Source: Alphaproteobacteria bacterium
Lineage (GTDB): Bacteria; Pseudomonadota; Alphaproteobacteria; UBA11222
Reading direction: 5' to 3'
Assembly: GCA_009693835.1 (NCBI GenBank)
Contig: SHWM01000022.1
Span: forward strand, 1-35,568
Length of the DNA stretch: 35,568 nucleotides
Positions 1 through 8,075 of the stretch are shown here, one piece after another. The translations under genes and the position numbers were made by a program. Position 1 is the first letter of the stretch. Every line of letters begins with the position of its first letter. The notes beneath the pieces are model-generated. The model was not told the DNA's origin. It made no database searches and was given only the letters and a program-made list of their open reading frames with translations.

Positions 1-716
1 GCCCAGAACACCCTCTGCTCCGTTTCAAGGGCGGTTTTCAGATCCTGGCCATACCCTTCATCCATCAGGCCCTTATAGGCGGTGAGAAATTCAGGAATGG
101 CGCCCATCATGTCCTGCGCCAGCGCGCGGGCGGCGGGCATCAATTCTTCTGGCGCCACCACGCGGTTGACCAGGCCCCAGCGCTCCGCCTGTTCCGCCGT
201 CAGAAAATTACCGGTCAATGAAATCTCCTTGGCCCGCGCCAGCCCCACGGCGCGGGAGAGCTTCTGGCTCAATCCCCAGCCCGGCATCACGCCGATACGT
301 GCATGGGTGTCGGCGAAACGCGCCGCCGTGGAGGCGATCAATACGTCGCAGGCCAGCGCAATTTCAAAGCCGCCCGTTATGGCGGCGCCATTGATGGCCC
401 CGATGATCGGCCCGCGGAAGCACGCCATGGACGCTAATACATTGGTGTTTACCTTGCCGCCATCCATCACGCCGGTGATTTTTGCGTCGCCCCTGCCCAA
501 TTCCTTCAGATCGAGGCCCGCCGTGAAGGCGCGCCCGGCGCCCGTCAGGATTATCACGCGGACCTCGGGATTGGCGGCAAGCGCATCGAGCGTCTTGCAC
601 AGTTCAACGCGTAGTTCAGACGACAGCGCGTTCATCGCCTCTGGCCTGTTCAGGGTCAGGACTGCAAGGCCGCCAGACACCTCTGTGAGCAAAACAGGCT
701 GGGAATTGGTGGACAT
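1..716 (-). CDS. Enoyl-CoA hydratase/isomerase family protein (3' end outside the window)
   Basis: Crotonase-fold protein expected to act on a CoA thioester in the cytoplasm. The first 238 codons are visible; the C-terminus lies beyond base 1. The ATG at 716 is preceded by AAGGAG with an 8-base spacer. The oxyanion-hole segment FTAGLDL (residues 64-70) and the segment ITGGFEIALACD (113-124) are clear, with E118 matching the first catalytic Glu of enoyl-CoA hydratase. The second catalytic Glu is replaced by H138 (FADTHARIGVMPGWG), so classical hydration of a 2-enoyl-CoA is uncertain and another crotonase reaction is possible. It is transcribed divergently from the SMP-30 gene. Family is sure, substrate unknown. 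Confidence 0.9.
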   Translation of the reverse strand, partial: MSTNSQPVLLTEVSGGLAVLTLNRPEAMNALSSELRVELCKTLDALAANPEVRVIILTGAGRAFTAGLDLKELGRGDAKITGVMDGGKVNTNVLASMACFRGPIIGAINGAAITGGFEIALACDVLIASTAARFADTHARIGVMPGWGLSQKLSRAVGLARAKEISLTGNFLTAEQAERWGLVNRVVAPEELMPAARALAQDMMGAIPEFLTAYKGLMDEGYGQDLKTALETEQRVFW

Positions 717-793
717 CGGTGCGGCTCCTTGAAATAATGCTTGTCAATGGCTGAGGATTTGACAGTCTATAAAAAAAACAGGGAAGAAACACC

Positions 794-1654
794 ATGGAAA
801 ATCTGCAACTGCTGGCTAGCGGGTATGGGCTGATCGAAGGCCCCGTTTATGATCCGGCGCGCGGTCTGATCTTTACCGACGTCACCAAGGGAGGGGCTTA
901 CTGCGTGGCCGCGGACGGAAAGGTATCAGTTGTAGTGCCGCACCGCAAGGGCATGGGGGGCCTTGCCATCCACGCCAGCGGCGGGATGATCGTCAGTGGA
1001 CGCACGATTGCCTACAAGCCGCCGGGCGAAGGGGCGACAGTAAACCTTATCCCGGAAAATGCGGTTAGCGGCATTGTTGGGTTTAATGATCTGGTCACCG
1101 ACGATGCGGGCCGGATTTATGCGGGTTCGTTGGCCGGGAACCCCTTCGGTGACGATAAACCCAAGTCTGCATTTCTTCATCTGATTGAGCTTGATGGCAG
1201 CCACCGTGTGGTGGCGACGGATGTGCACCTGACCAACGGTCTTGGTTTTTCACTGAACGGGCGGCTGCTGTATCATTCCGATTCCGGGCTGAACGCCATT
1301 AAGATTTACGATGTGGAGAAAAATGGCGATCTCGGCGCGCCACGCATCTTTGCCAAGACGGGGGATGGCTCGCCGGACGGTCTGGCTGTCGCCTCCGACG
1401 GGGCGATCTGGATTGCGCTGGCTTACGGCGGTGCAGTCGTTGGTTATAATCCGGGCGGCCGGGAAATCGCCCGCATAGCTGTGCCGGACCGGCTGGTGAC
1501 CAGCCTGTGCTTTGGCGGCGCGGACTGGCGCGATCTTTACATCGTGACCGGGCCTGACCGCGCGGTGCCGGACAGCACGGGAAAAATATTCCGAATACGG
1601 ATGGATATTCCGGGGCTGCGGCGGCCGCTCGCGCGTGTCAAAATCGTGTCATAA
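794..1654 (+). CDS. SMP-30/gluconolactonase/LRE family protein
   Basis: A 286-residue six-bladed beta-propeller of the SMP-30/gluconolactonase family, whose members hydrolyse sugar lactones or related esters using a single divalent metal. The metal-site residues expected for the family are visible: E15 in EGPVYD, N98 in GFNDLVTDD, N148 in LTNGLGFS and D195 in SPDGLAVASDG. There is no signal peptide, so it is probably cytoplasmic. AGGGAAGA lies about 9 bases before the ATG and supports the start. The length is normal for the family. The stop codon lies inside an 11-bp tandem duplication that runs towards the next gene. The real substrate is unknown; the family also includes lactonases of aromatic and other catabolic routes. 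Confidence 0.85.
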   Translation: MENLQLLASGYGLIEGPVYDPARGLIFTDVTKGGAYCVAADGKVSVVVPHRKGMGGLAIHASGGMIVSGRTIAYKPPGEGATVNLIPENAVSGIVGFNDLVTDDAGRIYAGSLAGNPFGDDKPKSAFLHLIELDGSHRVVATDVHLTNGLGFSLNGRLLYHSDSGLNAIKIYDVEKNGDLGAPRIFAKTGDGSPDGLAVASDGAIWIALAYGGAVVGYNPGGREIARIAVPDRLVTSLCFGGADWRDLYIVTGPDRAVPDSTGKIFRIRMDIPGLRRPLARVKIVS

Positions 1655-1670
1655 GCGTGTCATAAGCGTG
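1645..1670 (+). repeat. 11-bp tandem duplication at a gene junction
   Basis: The unit CGTGTCATAAG occurs at 1645-1655 and again, identical, at 1656-1666, followed by a further partial copy CGTG at 1667-1670. The first copy carries the TAA stop of the SMP-30 gene and the partial third copy contains a GTG that could start the beta-helix gene. Two further short exact tandem duplications of different sequence occur at 8069 and 11780. Confidence 0.9.
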
Positions 1671-2684
1671 CGTCTGTGGCTGGCGGGACTATCCGCAGTC
1701 TGTTTCTGCACCGCCAATTTGGAGGAGGCGGCTGCGAAAAGCACATTCGTAAGCGACGCTCCGCAGTTGACGGCGGCGGTGCAGGCGGCCCTTCCCGGAG
1801 ATGGCATAATCGTCGCGCCCGGACGATACGCGGTTCGGCTGCGTTTCACCGACAAGAACTCGGGCACACACGGCGCCCCTGTACTGGTCTCATCGCGCGA
1901 CGGTCCGGGCGCGGTCATAATTGACAGTGCCGCCAGCGGCGCCGATATCACCGTCAAATTTACCGCCGCCTCGTATATCTGGCTGGAAGGGTTGGATATT
2001 ACGGGGGGTGGATTTCATGGCGTTTTTTTTGACACGGGTGCGCATCACATCACTGTCAATGGAAATCGGATTTACGACAATTTCACAATTCAGCCAATGG
2101 ACAGCCATGCTGAATTAAAAGGGTCTGATCCTGGCAATAGTCGCCCGCACCGTATTGCAATCACCAATAACGAGATATTCCACACACACCATCCCGCAGG
2201 GGGAAATTTTCAGGGAATCGACTGCAACTTCTGCAATGACTTTTTTATATCCGGAAATTATTTGCACGATATTCGCGAGCCATCTTCGGAGCCGTTTTCG
2301 CATTACGATCGCGGTACCTGCATTCAAATGAAAAGCTCCAGCGCCAATGTGGTGATCGAACATAATCGTATCGCCCGCTGTCACATCGGTGTTGTTTATG
2401 GTGGTGAAGGTTTGGCAAGTCCTGAGCATATCGGTGGTGTGGTGCGCAATAACCTGATTTACGATTCGACGGAAATTGGCATTGCCGTTGTGAATGTCAC
2501 GGACGGAAAAATATATCAGAACATGCTTTGGAAAAATGCCTCTGGCATTGTCGTTGCACGGGACAGGCGCAATCCTCAAAGCCGGAACAGCGTTGAAATA
2601 ACGGAAAATCACATGGATGGGCCAATCCGGATCATTAATAAGGCAGATAAAATGATAATGCGCGATAACCAGGTAACGCAGTGA
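1668..2684 (+). CDS. Secreted right-handed parallel beta-helix protein
   Basis: A 338-residue protein if started at the GTG at 1668; the same frame is open back to a GTG at 1635, which would overlap the upstream gene. The later start puts a signal peptide directly at the N-terminus (RLWLAGLSAVCFCTANLEE, cut likely near AAAKS), which is why I prefer it, though neither start has a good ribosome site. The body shows recurrent parallel beta-helix rungs (asparagine- and glycine-rich: HHITVNGNRIYDN, AITNNEIFH, FFISGNYLHDI, VVIEHNRIARCHIG, VVRNNLIYDS, GKIYQNMLWKNASGI, VEITENHMDG). Such folds occur in polysaccharide lyases and glycosidases, but no catalytic signature is certain. The second half is less G+C-rich than its neighbours (38-52% in 60-base samples), which may signal transfer. 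Confidence 0.75.
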   Translation: MRLWLAGLSAVCFCTANLEEAAAKSTFVSDAPQLTAAVQAALPGDGIIVAPGRYAVRLRFTDKNSGTHGAPVLVSSRDGPGAVIIDSAASGADITVKFTAASYIWLEGLDITGGGFHGVFFDTGAHHITVNGNRIYDNFTIQPMDSHAELKGSDPGNSRPHRIAITNNEIFHTHHPAGGNFQGIDCNFCNDFFISGNYLHDIREPSSEPFSHYDRGTCIQMKSSSANVVIEHNRIARCHIGVVYGGEGLASPEHIGGVVRNNLIYDSTEIGIAVVNVTDGKIYQNMLWKNASGIVVARDRRNPQSRNSVEITENHMDGPIRIINKADKMIMRDNQVTQ

Positions 2685-2704
2685 GAAAAAATTGAAATAA
2701 TTCT

Positions 2705-2742
2705 AAAAAAAAGAGCAGCCTCCAGTTGCCCGGAGGCTGCTC
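2705..2742 (-). terminator. Rho-independent terminator of the OmpA-family gene
   Basis: A perfect 11-bp stem (GAGCAGCCTCC at 2713-2723 pairing with 2732-2742) with an 8-base loop. Read on the minus strand it is followed by eight T residues (A8 at 2705-2712). It lies just past the stop codon of the minus-strand OmpA gene, and may also stop plus-strand readthrough from the beta-helix gene. Confidence 0.9.
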
Positions 2743-2765
2743 CGTATTGGCTGTTCGTGGCCCTG

Positions 2766-3836
2766 TCAGTTCATGACAATTTCCACACGCCGGTTTTGCG
2801 GTTCGCGCACGCCATCCTCGGTCGGCACCAGCGGATCACTCTCACCCTTGGCTGCGACGCCAATTTCGCTCTCGGGTACGCCCAGGGCTAGCAGCCGCGC
2901 CCTTACTGCGTCGGCACGGCGCTTGGACAGCGCCATATTATAACCATCCGGGCCAGAGCGGTCCGCATGACCGGTAGCTCCGATCTTCACCGCGCCTGTC
3001 GTCTTGGCATAGGCGGCAGCGTCACGCAGGATCGAATCGGCCTCTGGGGTGATGCCGGAACGATCCCAATCGAAGAACACCAGGAATGAACGCGGCAACG
3101 CCGGCGGCTCAACTACCGCGGCGGGCGCGGGCGGCGGGGCGGCTACCGCGGCGGCGACGGGTTCGGGGGCAGCCTTGGGACCGCCAAAATTGAGGCGCAG
3201 GCCAACAAGGGCTGCATGGCTGTCATATTCCGATTTGACACGAACACCGGCGCTATTGTGCAATTTCGGGTCTTGCGTGGCGAAATAACGATACTCGGCC
3301 GCCAGTTCGACTGATTCATTTACCCAATAGGAAAGCCCCGCGATGCCCTGATAGGCAAAGACATCATCATCGTCATTTACACGGCTTGTTGCGGCCCCAA
3401 CCGGGCGGACTTTCTTTTCATCCACCCGGGCAATACCAAGGCCAGCTCCCACATAAGGCATCAGGCGGCTTCCTGTATCCATGTCATACAGCAGGTTCAC
3501 CATGGCGCTTTTGGCAGTCATCTTGCCCGCGCCGGCCGCGCCGCCAACCCCGGTGAGTTTATCGACGTCGTTTGAGCGGTAGCCAAGCTCAAATTCCGTG
3601 CGTATCCCGTTTCCATAACGGTAGCCGACAGAAGGGATCACCGCCCAGCCTGTATCCGTCTTGACAGTGCGGTTGATGCCCGCTCCTGTACCTCTGAAGT
3701 CCTGATCGCCAGTAAAATTGGCGCCGCCCATGATGCCTACAAACGGGCCTTTGGCTCCCGCCAGTCCTGCCGGCGCATAGGCCAGAACACCGAGTCCCAC
3801 CGCCGCAATGGCTAATGTCCGCATATTCATGTTCAT
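2766..3836 (-). CDS. OmpA family outer membrane protein
   Basis: A 356-residue outer membrane protein linking the outer membrane to peptidoglycan. Order of parts: signal peptide (about 1-27, ending GLAGA), eight-stranded OmpA-type beta-barrel (about 30-218, with alternating aromatic strands and the final strand ALVGLRLNF), a Pro/Ala-rich linker (about 222-247) and a C-terminal OmpA-like peptidoglycan-binding domain (about 250-356). In the last, FFDWDRSGITPEA, TGHADRSG and SKRRADAVR carry the conserved Asp and Arg that bind diaminopimelate. The frame opens with three Met codons; AGGA touches the first but lies 6 bases before the second (Met3, base 3830), so Met3 is the more likely true start. 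Transcribed alone, ending at a strong terminator. Confidence 0.92.
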   Translation of the reverse strand: MNMNMRTLAIAAVGLGVLAYAPAGLAGAKGPFVGIMGGANFTGDQDFRGTGAGINRTVKTDTGWAVIPSVGYRYGNGIRTEFELGYRSNDVDKLTGVGGAAGAGKMTAKSAMVNLLYDMDTGSRLMPYVGAGLGIARVDEKKVRPVGAATSRVNDDDDVFAYQGIAGLSYWVNESVELAAEYRYFATQDPKLHNSAGVRVKSEYDSHAALVGLRLNFGGPKAAPEPVAAAVAAPPPAPAAVVEPPALPRSFLVFFDWDRSGITPEADSILRDAAAYAKTTGAVKIGATGHADRSGPDGYNMALSKRRADAVRARLLALGVPESEIGVAAKGESDPLVPTEDGVREPQNRRVEIVMN

Positions 3837-4028
3837 TCCTATCGGTTTTTATATGCCGGCCGGGAGATCCGTCGCGGAGGCCCGAACAGCGAAAACTAAA
3901 CCACGTCTAGCAACAAATAGATTACGACTCTAGCGTTTCAGGGTTTAGAGCGCTTGACATCTCAAAATTCAAATTCCGAGTGACAATGCGGCAACGGTCT
4001 CAGGGCACAGGTAAAATGTAAAAAAAAG
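3837..4028. other. 192-bp intergenic leader region of the OmpA-family gene
   Basis: It lies upstream of the minus-strand OmpA gene and downstream of the minus-strand kinase gene, so the OmpA promoter should be here. I could not find a convincing -35/-10 pair on the minus strand. A TTGACA at 3954-3959 points the wrong way. No conserved small ORF was seen. Confidence 0.4.
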
Positions 4029-5663
4029 CTATACAACCCGCCGCGACTGCGGCGTCGCGGTTTCAATGCACCGTTGCGCAGGGAAACTGACTGTAATACG
4101 GGTGCCGCGGCCGGGTTCACTGGCAATCACGAGCGCGCCGTCATGGCGTTCGGCCAGAAGCCGTGCCAGGGGCAGTCCCAGCCCGGCCCCTTCATGGGCG
4201 CGGGTAAGGTCGTTGGTGATCTGTCCGAACGGCTCGAGAACCTTTTTGATGTCATCTGGCGCGATGCCGATGCCGGTATCGGTAACTTTTAGCTGCAGGC
4301 CGCCGCCGGGTGATTTTTCAACCGAAACCGTGACCGCTCCATCTGGGGGGGTGAATTTGATGGCGTTACTGGCGAGATTGATGAAGATCTGTTTCACCCG
4401 CGTTTCGTCGCCATACAGGAGCGGTAATCCATCGGCAATTTCACATAATAAGGTAACGCCCCTGATGGCCGCGCTCCGTTCAAGCATGTGGACGATTTCT
4501 TCCGCACAGCCGGCAAGGTCAAACGCATCCTCGCTCAGTTTCATCTCGCCCGCCTCGATGCGCGAAATATCCAGCAGTTCATTGATCAGGTTCAGAAGAT
4601 GCGTGCCACTGTGATGGATGTCTTTGGCGTAATCGAGATATTGAAGGTTTTGAACCGGGCCGAACATTTCTTCCTTGATGATGTCGGAAAAACCGATAAT
4701 GGCGTTCAGTGGCGTCCGCAACTCGTGGCTTACATTGCCAAGGAATAAGTTTTTTGCCTGATTGGCCGCGGTTGCCGTCAGAATGGCTTCGCGCAATTCT
4801 ATTTCAGTCTTTTGATGCAGCACCAGTTCGCCGTGCAGATTTTCACTGGCCTCGGCCCGCGCATTCGTCCGTTCCTCCACCCTTGCATCCAGTTCGGTAT
4901 TAGTCTGTTTCAAGGATTCATAGGCAGTTTGCAGACGCTCCGCCATAACGTTGAAGGCTCTGGAAAGACGCCCTAGCTCGTCCTGCTGCATCTCCGGGAC
5001 GCGATACGTAAACTCACCCTCGCGGATACTGTCGGCAGCAAGGGTGAGCAGGCGGACCGGACGCACCACGATGCGTGAAACCAGAAGAAGGAAGCCGCCA
5101 GCCAGCAGCAGCATGACCGGCGCCCACAGGATCAGCAGACGGCGGCCCTGTGTTATTTCGCGTTTCAGATCTTCGTAGATTTGGTTCTGGGCAATGGAAG
5201 ACAGCAGTTGAAGCTGATCAATCAAGATGCCATTCAGCCGATCCTTAGATTCAACAAAAGCAAGGAAATCTTTGTCCAGCCTGGCTCTTGTCTCCACTAT
5301 CCGGTGCGCCATCTCCGAGGTCCGTGAAAACTGTTCTGCAATCAGATTCAGCCGGAATTCCTCAGTACCCATAGGCAAGTTTTTTGAGTATTCGGATATC
5401 AGCCGGTTGATCCCGGCAATTTCCTGTTGGAATTTTTCCGCCGCACCCTCCGGGTTTTCTTCCAGATTATTCAGCATAGCGATGACATTTGCGCATTTAT
5501 CGTGCAAAAAGCTTAGTAGCTTCATTTGCCTTAGCTGGTTTTTAAGTGTTCCGGTGACGGGCTGTCCTGTGGGCGGGGTAATCCGCCTGGTCAGGCCCTC
5601 CAGTGATTGCAGTGCGTCAATAAAAAATCTCCCAGCGTACATCGTAGAGCGATTTCGGGTCAA
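4029..5663 (-). CDS. Sensor histidine kinase, C-terminal part (HAMP, HisKA, HATPase), separated from its N-terminus by a frameshift
   Basis: Membrane sensor kinase part. Numbering from the first in-frame ATG (5663): remainder of a helical periplasmic sensor domain (about 1-172), transmembrane helix (about 174-199, LLILWAPVMLLLAGGFLLLV), HAMP domain (about 200-255), coiled coil, HisKA domain with phospho-acceptor H313 in SHELRTPLNAI, and HATPase domain with N433 (N box), DTGIG (462-466) and GAGLGLP (492-498). All catalytic motifs are intact. The N-terminal transmembrane helix and first half of the sensor domain lie in the overlapping minus-strand frame 5617-6072, one base out of phase. This ATG is therefore probably an internal codon rather than the natural start. 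No response regulator lies nearby. Confidence 0.85.
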   Translation of the reverse strand: MTRNRSTMYAGRFFIDALQSLEGLTRRITPPTGQPVTGTLKNQLRQMKLLSFLHDKCANVIAMLNNLEENPEGAAEKFQQEIAGINRLISEYSKNLPMGTEEFRLNLIAEQFSRTSEMAHRIVETRARLDKDFLAFVESKDRLNGILIDQLQLLSSIAQNQIYEDLKREITQGRRLLILWAPVMLLLAGGFLLLVSRIVVRPVRLLTLAADSIREGEFTYRVPEMQQDELGRLSRAFNVMAERLQTAYESLKQTNTELDARVEERTNARAEASENLHGELVLHQKTEIELREAILTATAANQAKNLFLGNVSHELRTPLNAIIGFSDIIKEEMFGPVQNLQYLDYAKDIHHSGTHLLNLINELLDISRIEAGEMKLSEDAFDLAGCAEEIVHMLERSAAIRGVTLLCEIADGLPLLYGDETRVKQIFINLASNAIKFTPPDGAVTVSVEKSPGGGLQLKVTDTGIGIAPDDIKKVLEPFGQITNDLTRAHEGAGLGLPLARLLAERHDGALVIASEPGRGTRITVSFPAQRCIETATPQSRRVV

Positions 5664-6072
5664 TCAGATCCCGGCCCATCCGGGCATAATCAGAGAATAT
5701 CCCGTTTATATTCCGGGATAGGCCCAACTGTTCTTCCGAGACAGCTAGTTTCAGATAGGCGGCAAGGTTTTGTTCGAAATCCGCAATGGCGCCTTCAAGC
5801 AATTTCCGGCTGTTGGGGTGCGGTTTCTGGAGATAGATGTCTACCGTTAGGCCAATTTTCTGTATATCGCCTTCCATCTTGTAGGCGGCGGCATCCATCG
5901 GTTTGCCGACTTCGAGAATGCTGCTCAAACCAGTATTAAATTTCTGCAGCATGCCGTAGATAACAGCAATGCTGATAATCGAAAACAACGCATAAGCACT
6001 CAGGGTGAAGCCGAGTTTCCTTACGATGCCCATTTTGTATATATAACTATGCACCAGGTCTAATGTTCCCAT
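5617..6072 (-). pseudogene. Sensor histidine kinase, N-terminal fragment (frameshifted)
   Basis: A 151-residue fragment with a short cytoplasmic start, one transmembrane helix (about 19-41, LGFTLSAYALFSIISIAVIY) and the first half of a helical periplasmic sensor domain. It stops at a TGA at 5617-5619. The downstream frame continues the sensor domain and the kinase. The two frames can be joined by removing one T from the run of six (A6 on the plus strand, 5622-5627), giving a protein of about 680 residues with two transmembrane helices, a normal architecture. Explanations are a recent inactivating insertion, a sequencing or assembly error in the homopolymer, or less likely a +1 slip on UUU-U. 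The start is unsettled: neither ATG (residue 1 or 14) has a good ribosome site. Confidence 0.75.
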
Positions 6073-6243
6073 GGAGATTTTCAGCCGTTTCCCCCGGATT
6101 TCTCATGATCACTGAATAAAGCAGTCAGGTTAACGCCCGTTTAAATTTGGAAAAAACGGCTGGCTAAATCCAGGTATCGCTTTAGAATTCAGGGTGATAA
6201 GACCTGGGGCCGTGTCCCGGATATGTATGTAAGAGAGGTGATC

Positions 6244-6903
6244 ATGACAGACATGAAGATTTACGACGCGATGCGCACCTTGCGTGCTGTCCGCAAACTC
6301 CGCCCCGACCCGATACCCGAGGATATGCTGAAGCGCATATTCGAGGCGGCGACCTGGGCCCCTAATGGCGGCAACCGGCAACCATGGCGGATGATTGCGG
6401 TGCGCGATGCTGCCGCAAAAAGACGCATGGGTGAGTTGTATACCGCGCAATGGGCGCCCTATGCCGTCAACTACGCCAAGGCGTTCCCCAAACTGCCCGG
6501 CGCTGAGGTCGAAAAACACAAGCGCACCCTGGCGGCGGGGGATTACCTGGCCGCCCATATGCACGAGGCGCCGGTCTTGGTGGTGGTCTGTTTCAATCCC
6601 GCCCTCATGGCCGTGACCGACGCCAAGCAGGACCGCGTGTCCGTGGTGGGCGGCGGGTCCGTCTATCCGGCGGTGGAGAATCTTCTGCTGGCCGCCCGTG
6701 CAGAGGGGCTGGGCTGCGTTTTGACCACTCTGCTGTGCGCGGACGAACCGGAAATCAAGCGCCTGCTGGATATACCTGCCGAATGGGGGACTGCCGCCAT
6801 GATCCCGCTTGGTTATCCGGTCGGACAGGGGCATGGACCGATCAGCCGCAAGCCGGTGAGTGAGCTTTTCTACAATGACAAGTGGGGAAAGCCCTACGCA
6901 TGA
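6244..6903 (+). CDS. Nitroreductase family protein
   Basis: A 219-residue FMN-dependent NAD(P)H oxidoreductase of the nitroreductase fold, cytoplasmic. The N-terminal segment RTLRAVRKLRPDPIP (11-25) carries the basic residues that contact the FMN phosphate, followed by WAPNGGNRQPWRM (38-50), and the later GGGSVYPAVENLLLAARAEGLGCVLTTL belongs to the dimer and flavin site. AGAGAGGTG just before 6244 selects this ATG over the one at 6223. Its stop codon overlaps the start of the next gene (ATGA at 6900), so the two are translated together and probably serve the same pathway. The substrate is not evident; the family reduces nitro groups, quinones, flavins or enones. Confidence 0.88.
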   Translation: MTDMKIYDAMRTLRAVRKLRPDPIPEDMLKRIFEAATWAPNGGNRQPWRMIAVRDAAAKRRMGELYTAQWAPYAVNYAKAFPKLPGAEVEKHKRTLAAGDYLAAHMHEAPVLVVVCFNPALMAVTDAKQDRVSVVGGGSVYPAVENLLLAARAEGLGCVLTTLLCADEPEIKRLLDIPAEWGTAAMIPLGYPVGQGHGPISRKPVSELFYNDKWGKPYA

Positions 6904-8075
6904 GCCTGACTGATCCTTATGGCTCTCCTGAACTGACGCGCGCGCAACTGCTCTGCCCGGAGATATTCTCGCGTGCGCTGGAGGTTGAGGTGGCGCACCG
7001 CCTGCCCGCAGATCTCGCGGAAAAGCTGAAGACGACCGGCCTTCCCCATATGTCCGTTCCGGCGTCCTATGGCGGAGGCGGACGCAGCGCCGCGCAGATC
7101 GTCCGCGCGATTGAGGAAATCTCGGCGGCGGATGGCGCCGTCGGCTGGTGCGCCATGATTTATGTCACCACCGCCGTCGTCTCTGGCCTGTTGCCCGCCG
7201 AATGGGGACGCAGAATATACGGCAGGGAGCACGGATTTTTGACTGGCGGCTCAACCCCGCCGGCCGGGCGCGCCGAGATCGTTGATGGCGGTGTACGGGT
7301 CAGCGGGCGTTGGTCATGGGGATCAGGCGCGCAGAATTGCGACTGGATCACCGGCGGGTGCTATATTCCGGAAGATGGCAAGACGCCTCTGCTGCCAACC
7401 GGCGAGCCGCGTGTGCACATCATGTTTTTCGAGCGTGAGCAGGTCCGGCTGATCGAGAACTGGGACCCTTCCGGCCTGATCGGAACCGGCAGCGGTGATT
7501 TTGAAGTGCTGGACGCCTTTGTGCCGGAAGGCCGCTGGATCGTTCTCGGTGCGCAAAAGCCCTGCGTGGATGAAACGCTCTACCGTTTTCCGTTCTTTGG
7601 AATCTTTGCCTCGGCAGTGGCGGCAGTGCCGCTGGGCATCGCGCGCCATGCGCTGGAAAGTTTCGCAGCACTTGCGCAGGGCAAAACGCCCACATGGCAG
7701 CGCGACACACTGGCCAAACAGCCAGTTGCACAGGCAAATTACGGCAGGGCCGAAGCACTGTATCATGCCGCGCGCAACACCGTTTATGGAACCATCAGTG
7801 AGGTATGGGAACGCATCGCCCGTGGCGAGGAAGCCACCCTGGAAGACCGCAGGCGCCTGCGTCTGGCGGCGGCTTATGCGACCGAGGCCTGTGCGCAAGT
7901 AGTGGACAGTCTGTACACGGCCGGCGGCGGCAGCTCCATCCATCGCAGCCATCCGCTGCAGCGCTGCTTTCGGGATATTCATGTGGCCACCCAGCACCGG
8001 ATGGTCAGCCAGGCGAATTACGAATCCGCTGGCGCGCTGAAGCTGCGTGGCGAGCGCGCCGTTACAATGTTTTAG
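6900..8075 (+). CDS. Acyl-CoA dehydrogenase-like flavin-dependent monooxygenase
   Basis: A 391-residue protein of the acyl-CoA dehydrogenase fold with the type 2 C-terminal domain found in two-component flavin hydroxylases (HpaB/HsaA/DszC-like group). Supporting segments are VSGRWSWGSGAQNCDWITGG in the central beta domain, DPSGLIGTGSGDFEV, and near the C-terminus GGGSSIHRSHPLQRCFRDIH followed by ATQHRMVSQANYE, all typical of the hydroxylases. No acyl-CoA dehydrogenase catalytic Glu is apparent. The ATG at 6900 overlaps the nitroreductase stop and is preceded by GGGGAAAG, so I prefer it to the in-frame ATG at 6882. Such enzymes need reduced flavin from a partner; the coupled nitroreductase may supply it (inference). 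The hydroxylated substrate is unknown. Confidence 0.82.
   Translation: MSLTDPYGSPELTRAQLLCPEIFSRALEVEVAHRLPADLAEKLKTTGLPHMSVPASYGGGGRSAAQIVRAIEEISAADGAVGWCAMIYVTTAVVSGLLPAEWGRRIYGREHGFLTGGSTPPAGRAEIVDGGVRVSGRWSWGSGAQNCDWITGGCYIPEDGKTPLLPTGEPRVHIMFFEREQVRLIENWDPSGLIGTGSGDFEVLDAFVPEGRWIVLGAQKPCVDETLYRFPFFGIFASAVAAVPLGIARHALESFAALAQGKTPTWQRDTLAKQPVAQANYGRAEALYHAARNTVYGTISEVWERIARGEEATLEDRRRLRLAAAYATEACAQVVDSLYTAGGGSSIHRSHPLQRCFRDIHVATQHRMVSQANYESAGALKLRGERAVTMF

Noticed and set aside
82..732. A 216-codon plus-strand frame at the left edge
   Set aside because: The minus strand encodes a clear crotonase over the same bases; the plus-strand product is Ser/Ala/Pro/Arg-rich shadow sequence.
759..764. 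TTGACA followed by TATAAA before the SMP-30 gene
   Set aside because: Only three bases separate the two words, far too close for a -35/-10 pair, and no other -10 lies at the right distance before the ATG.
3954..3959. A perfect TTGACA as a -35 element
   Set aside because: It points in the plus direction, while both neighbouring genes are on the minus strand, and no -10 follows at 16-18 bases.
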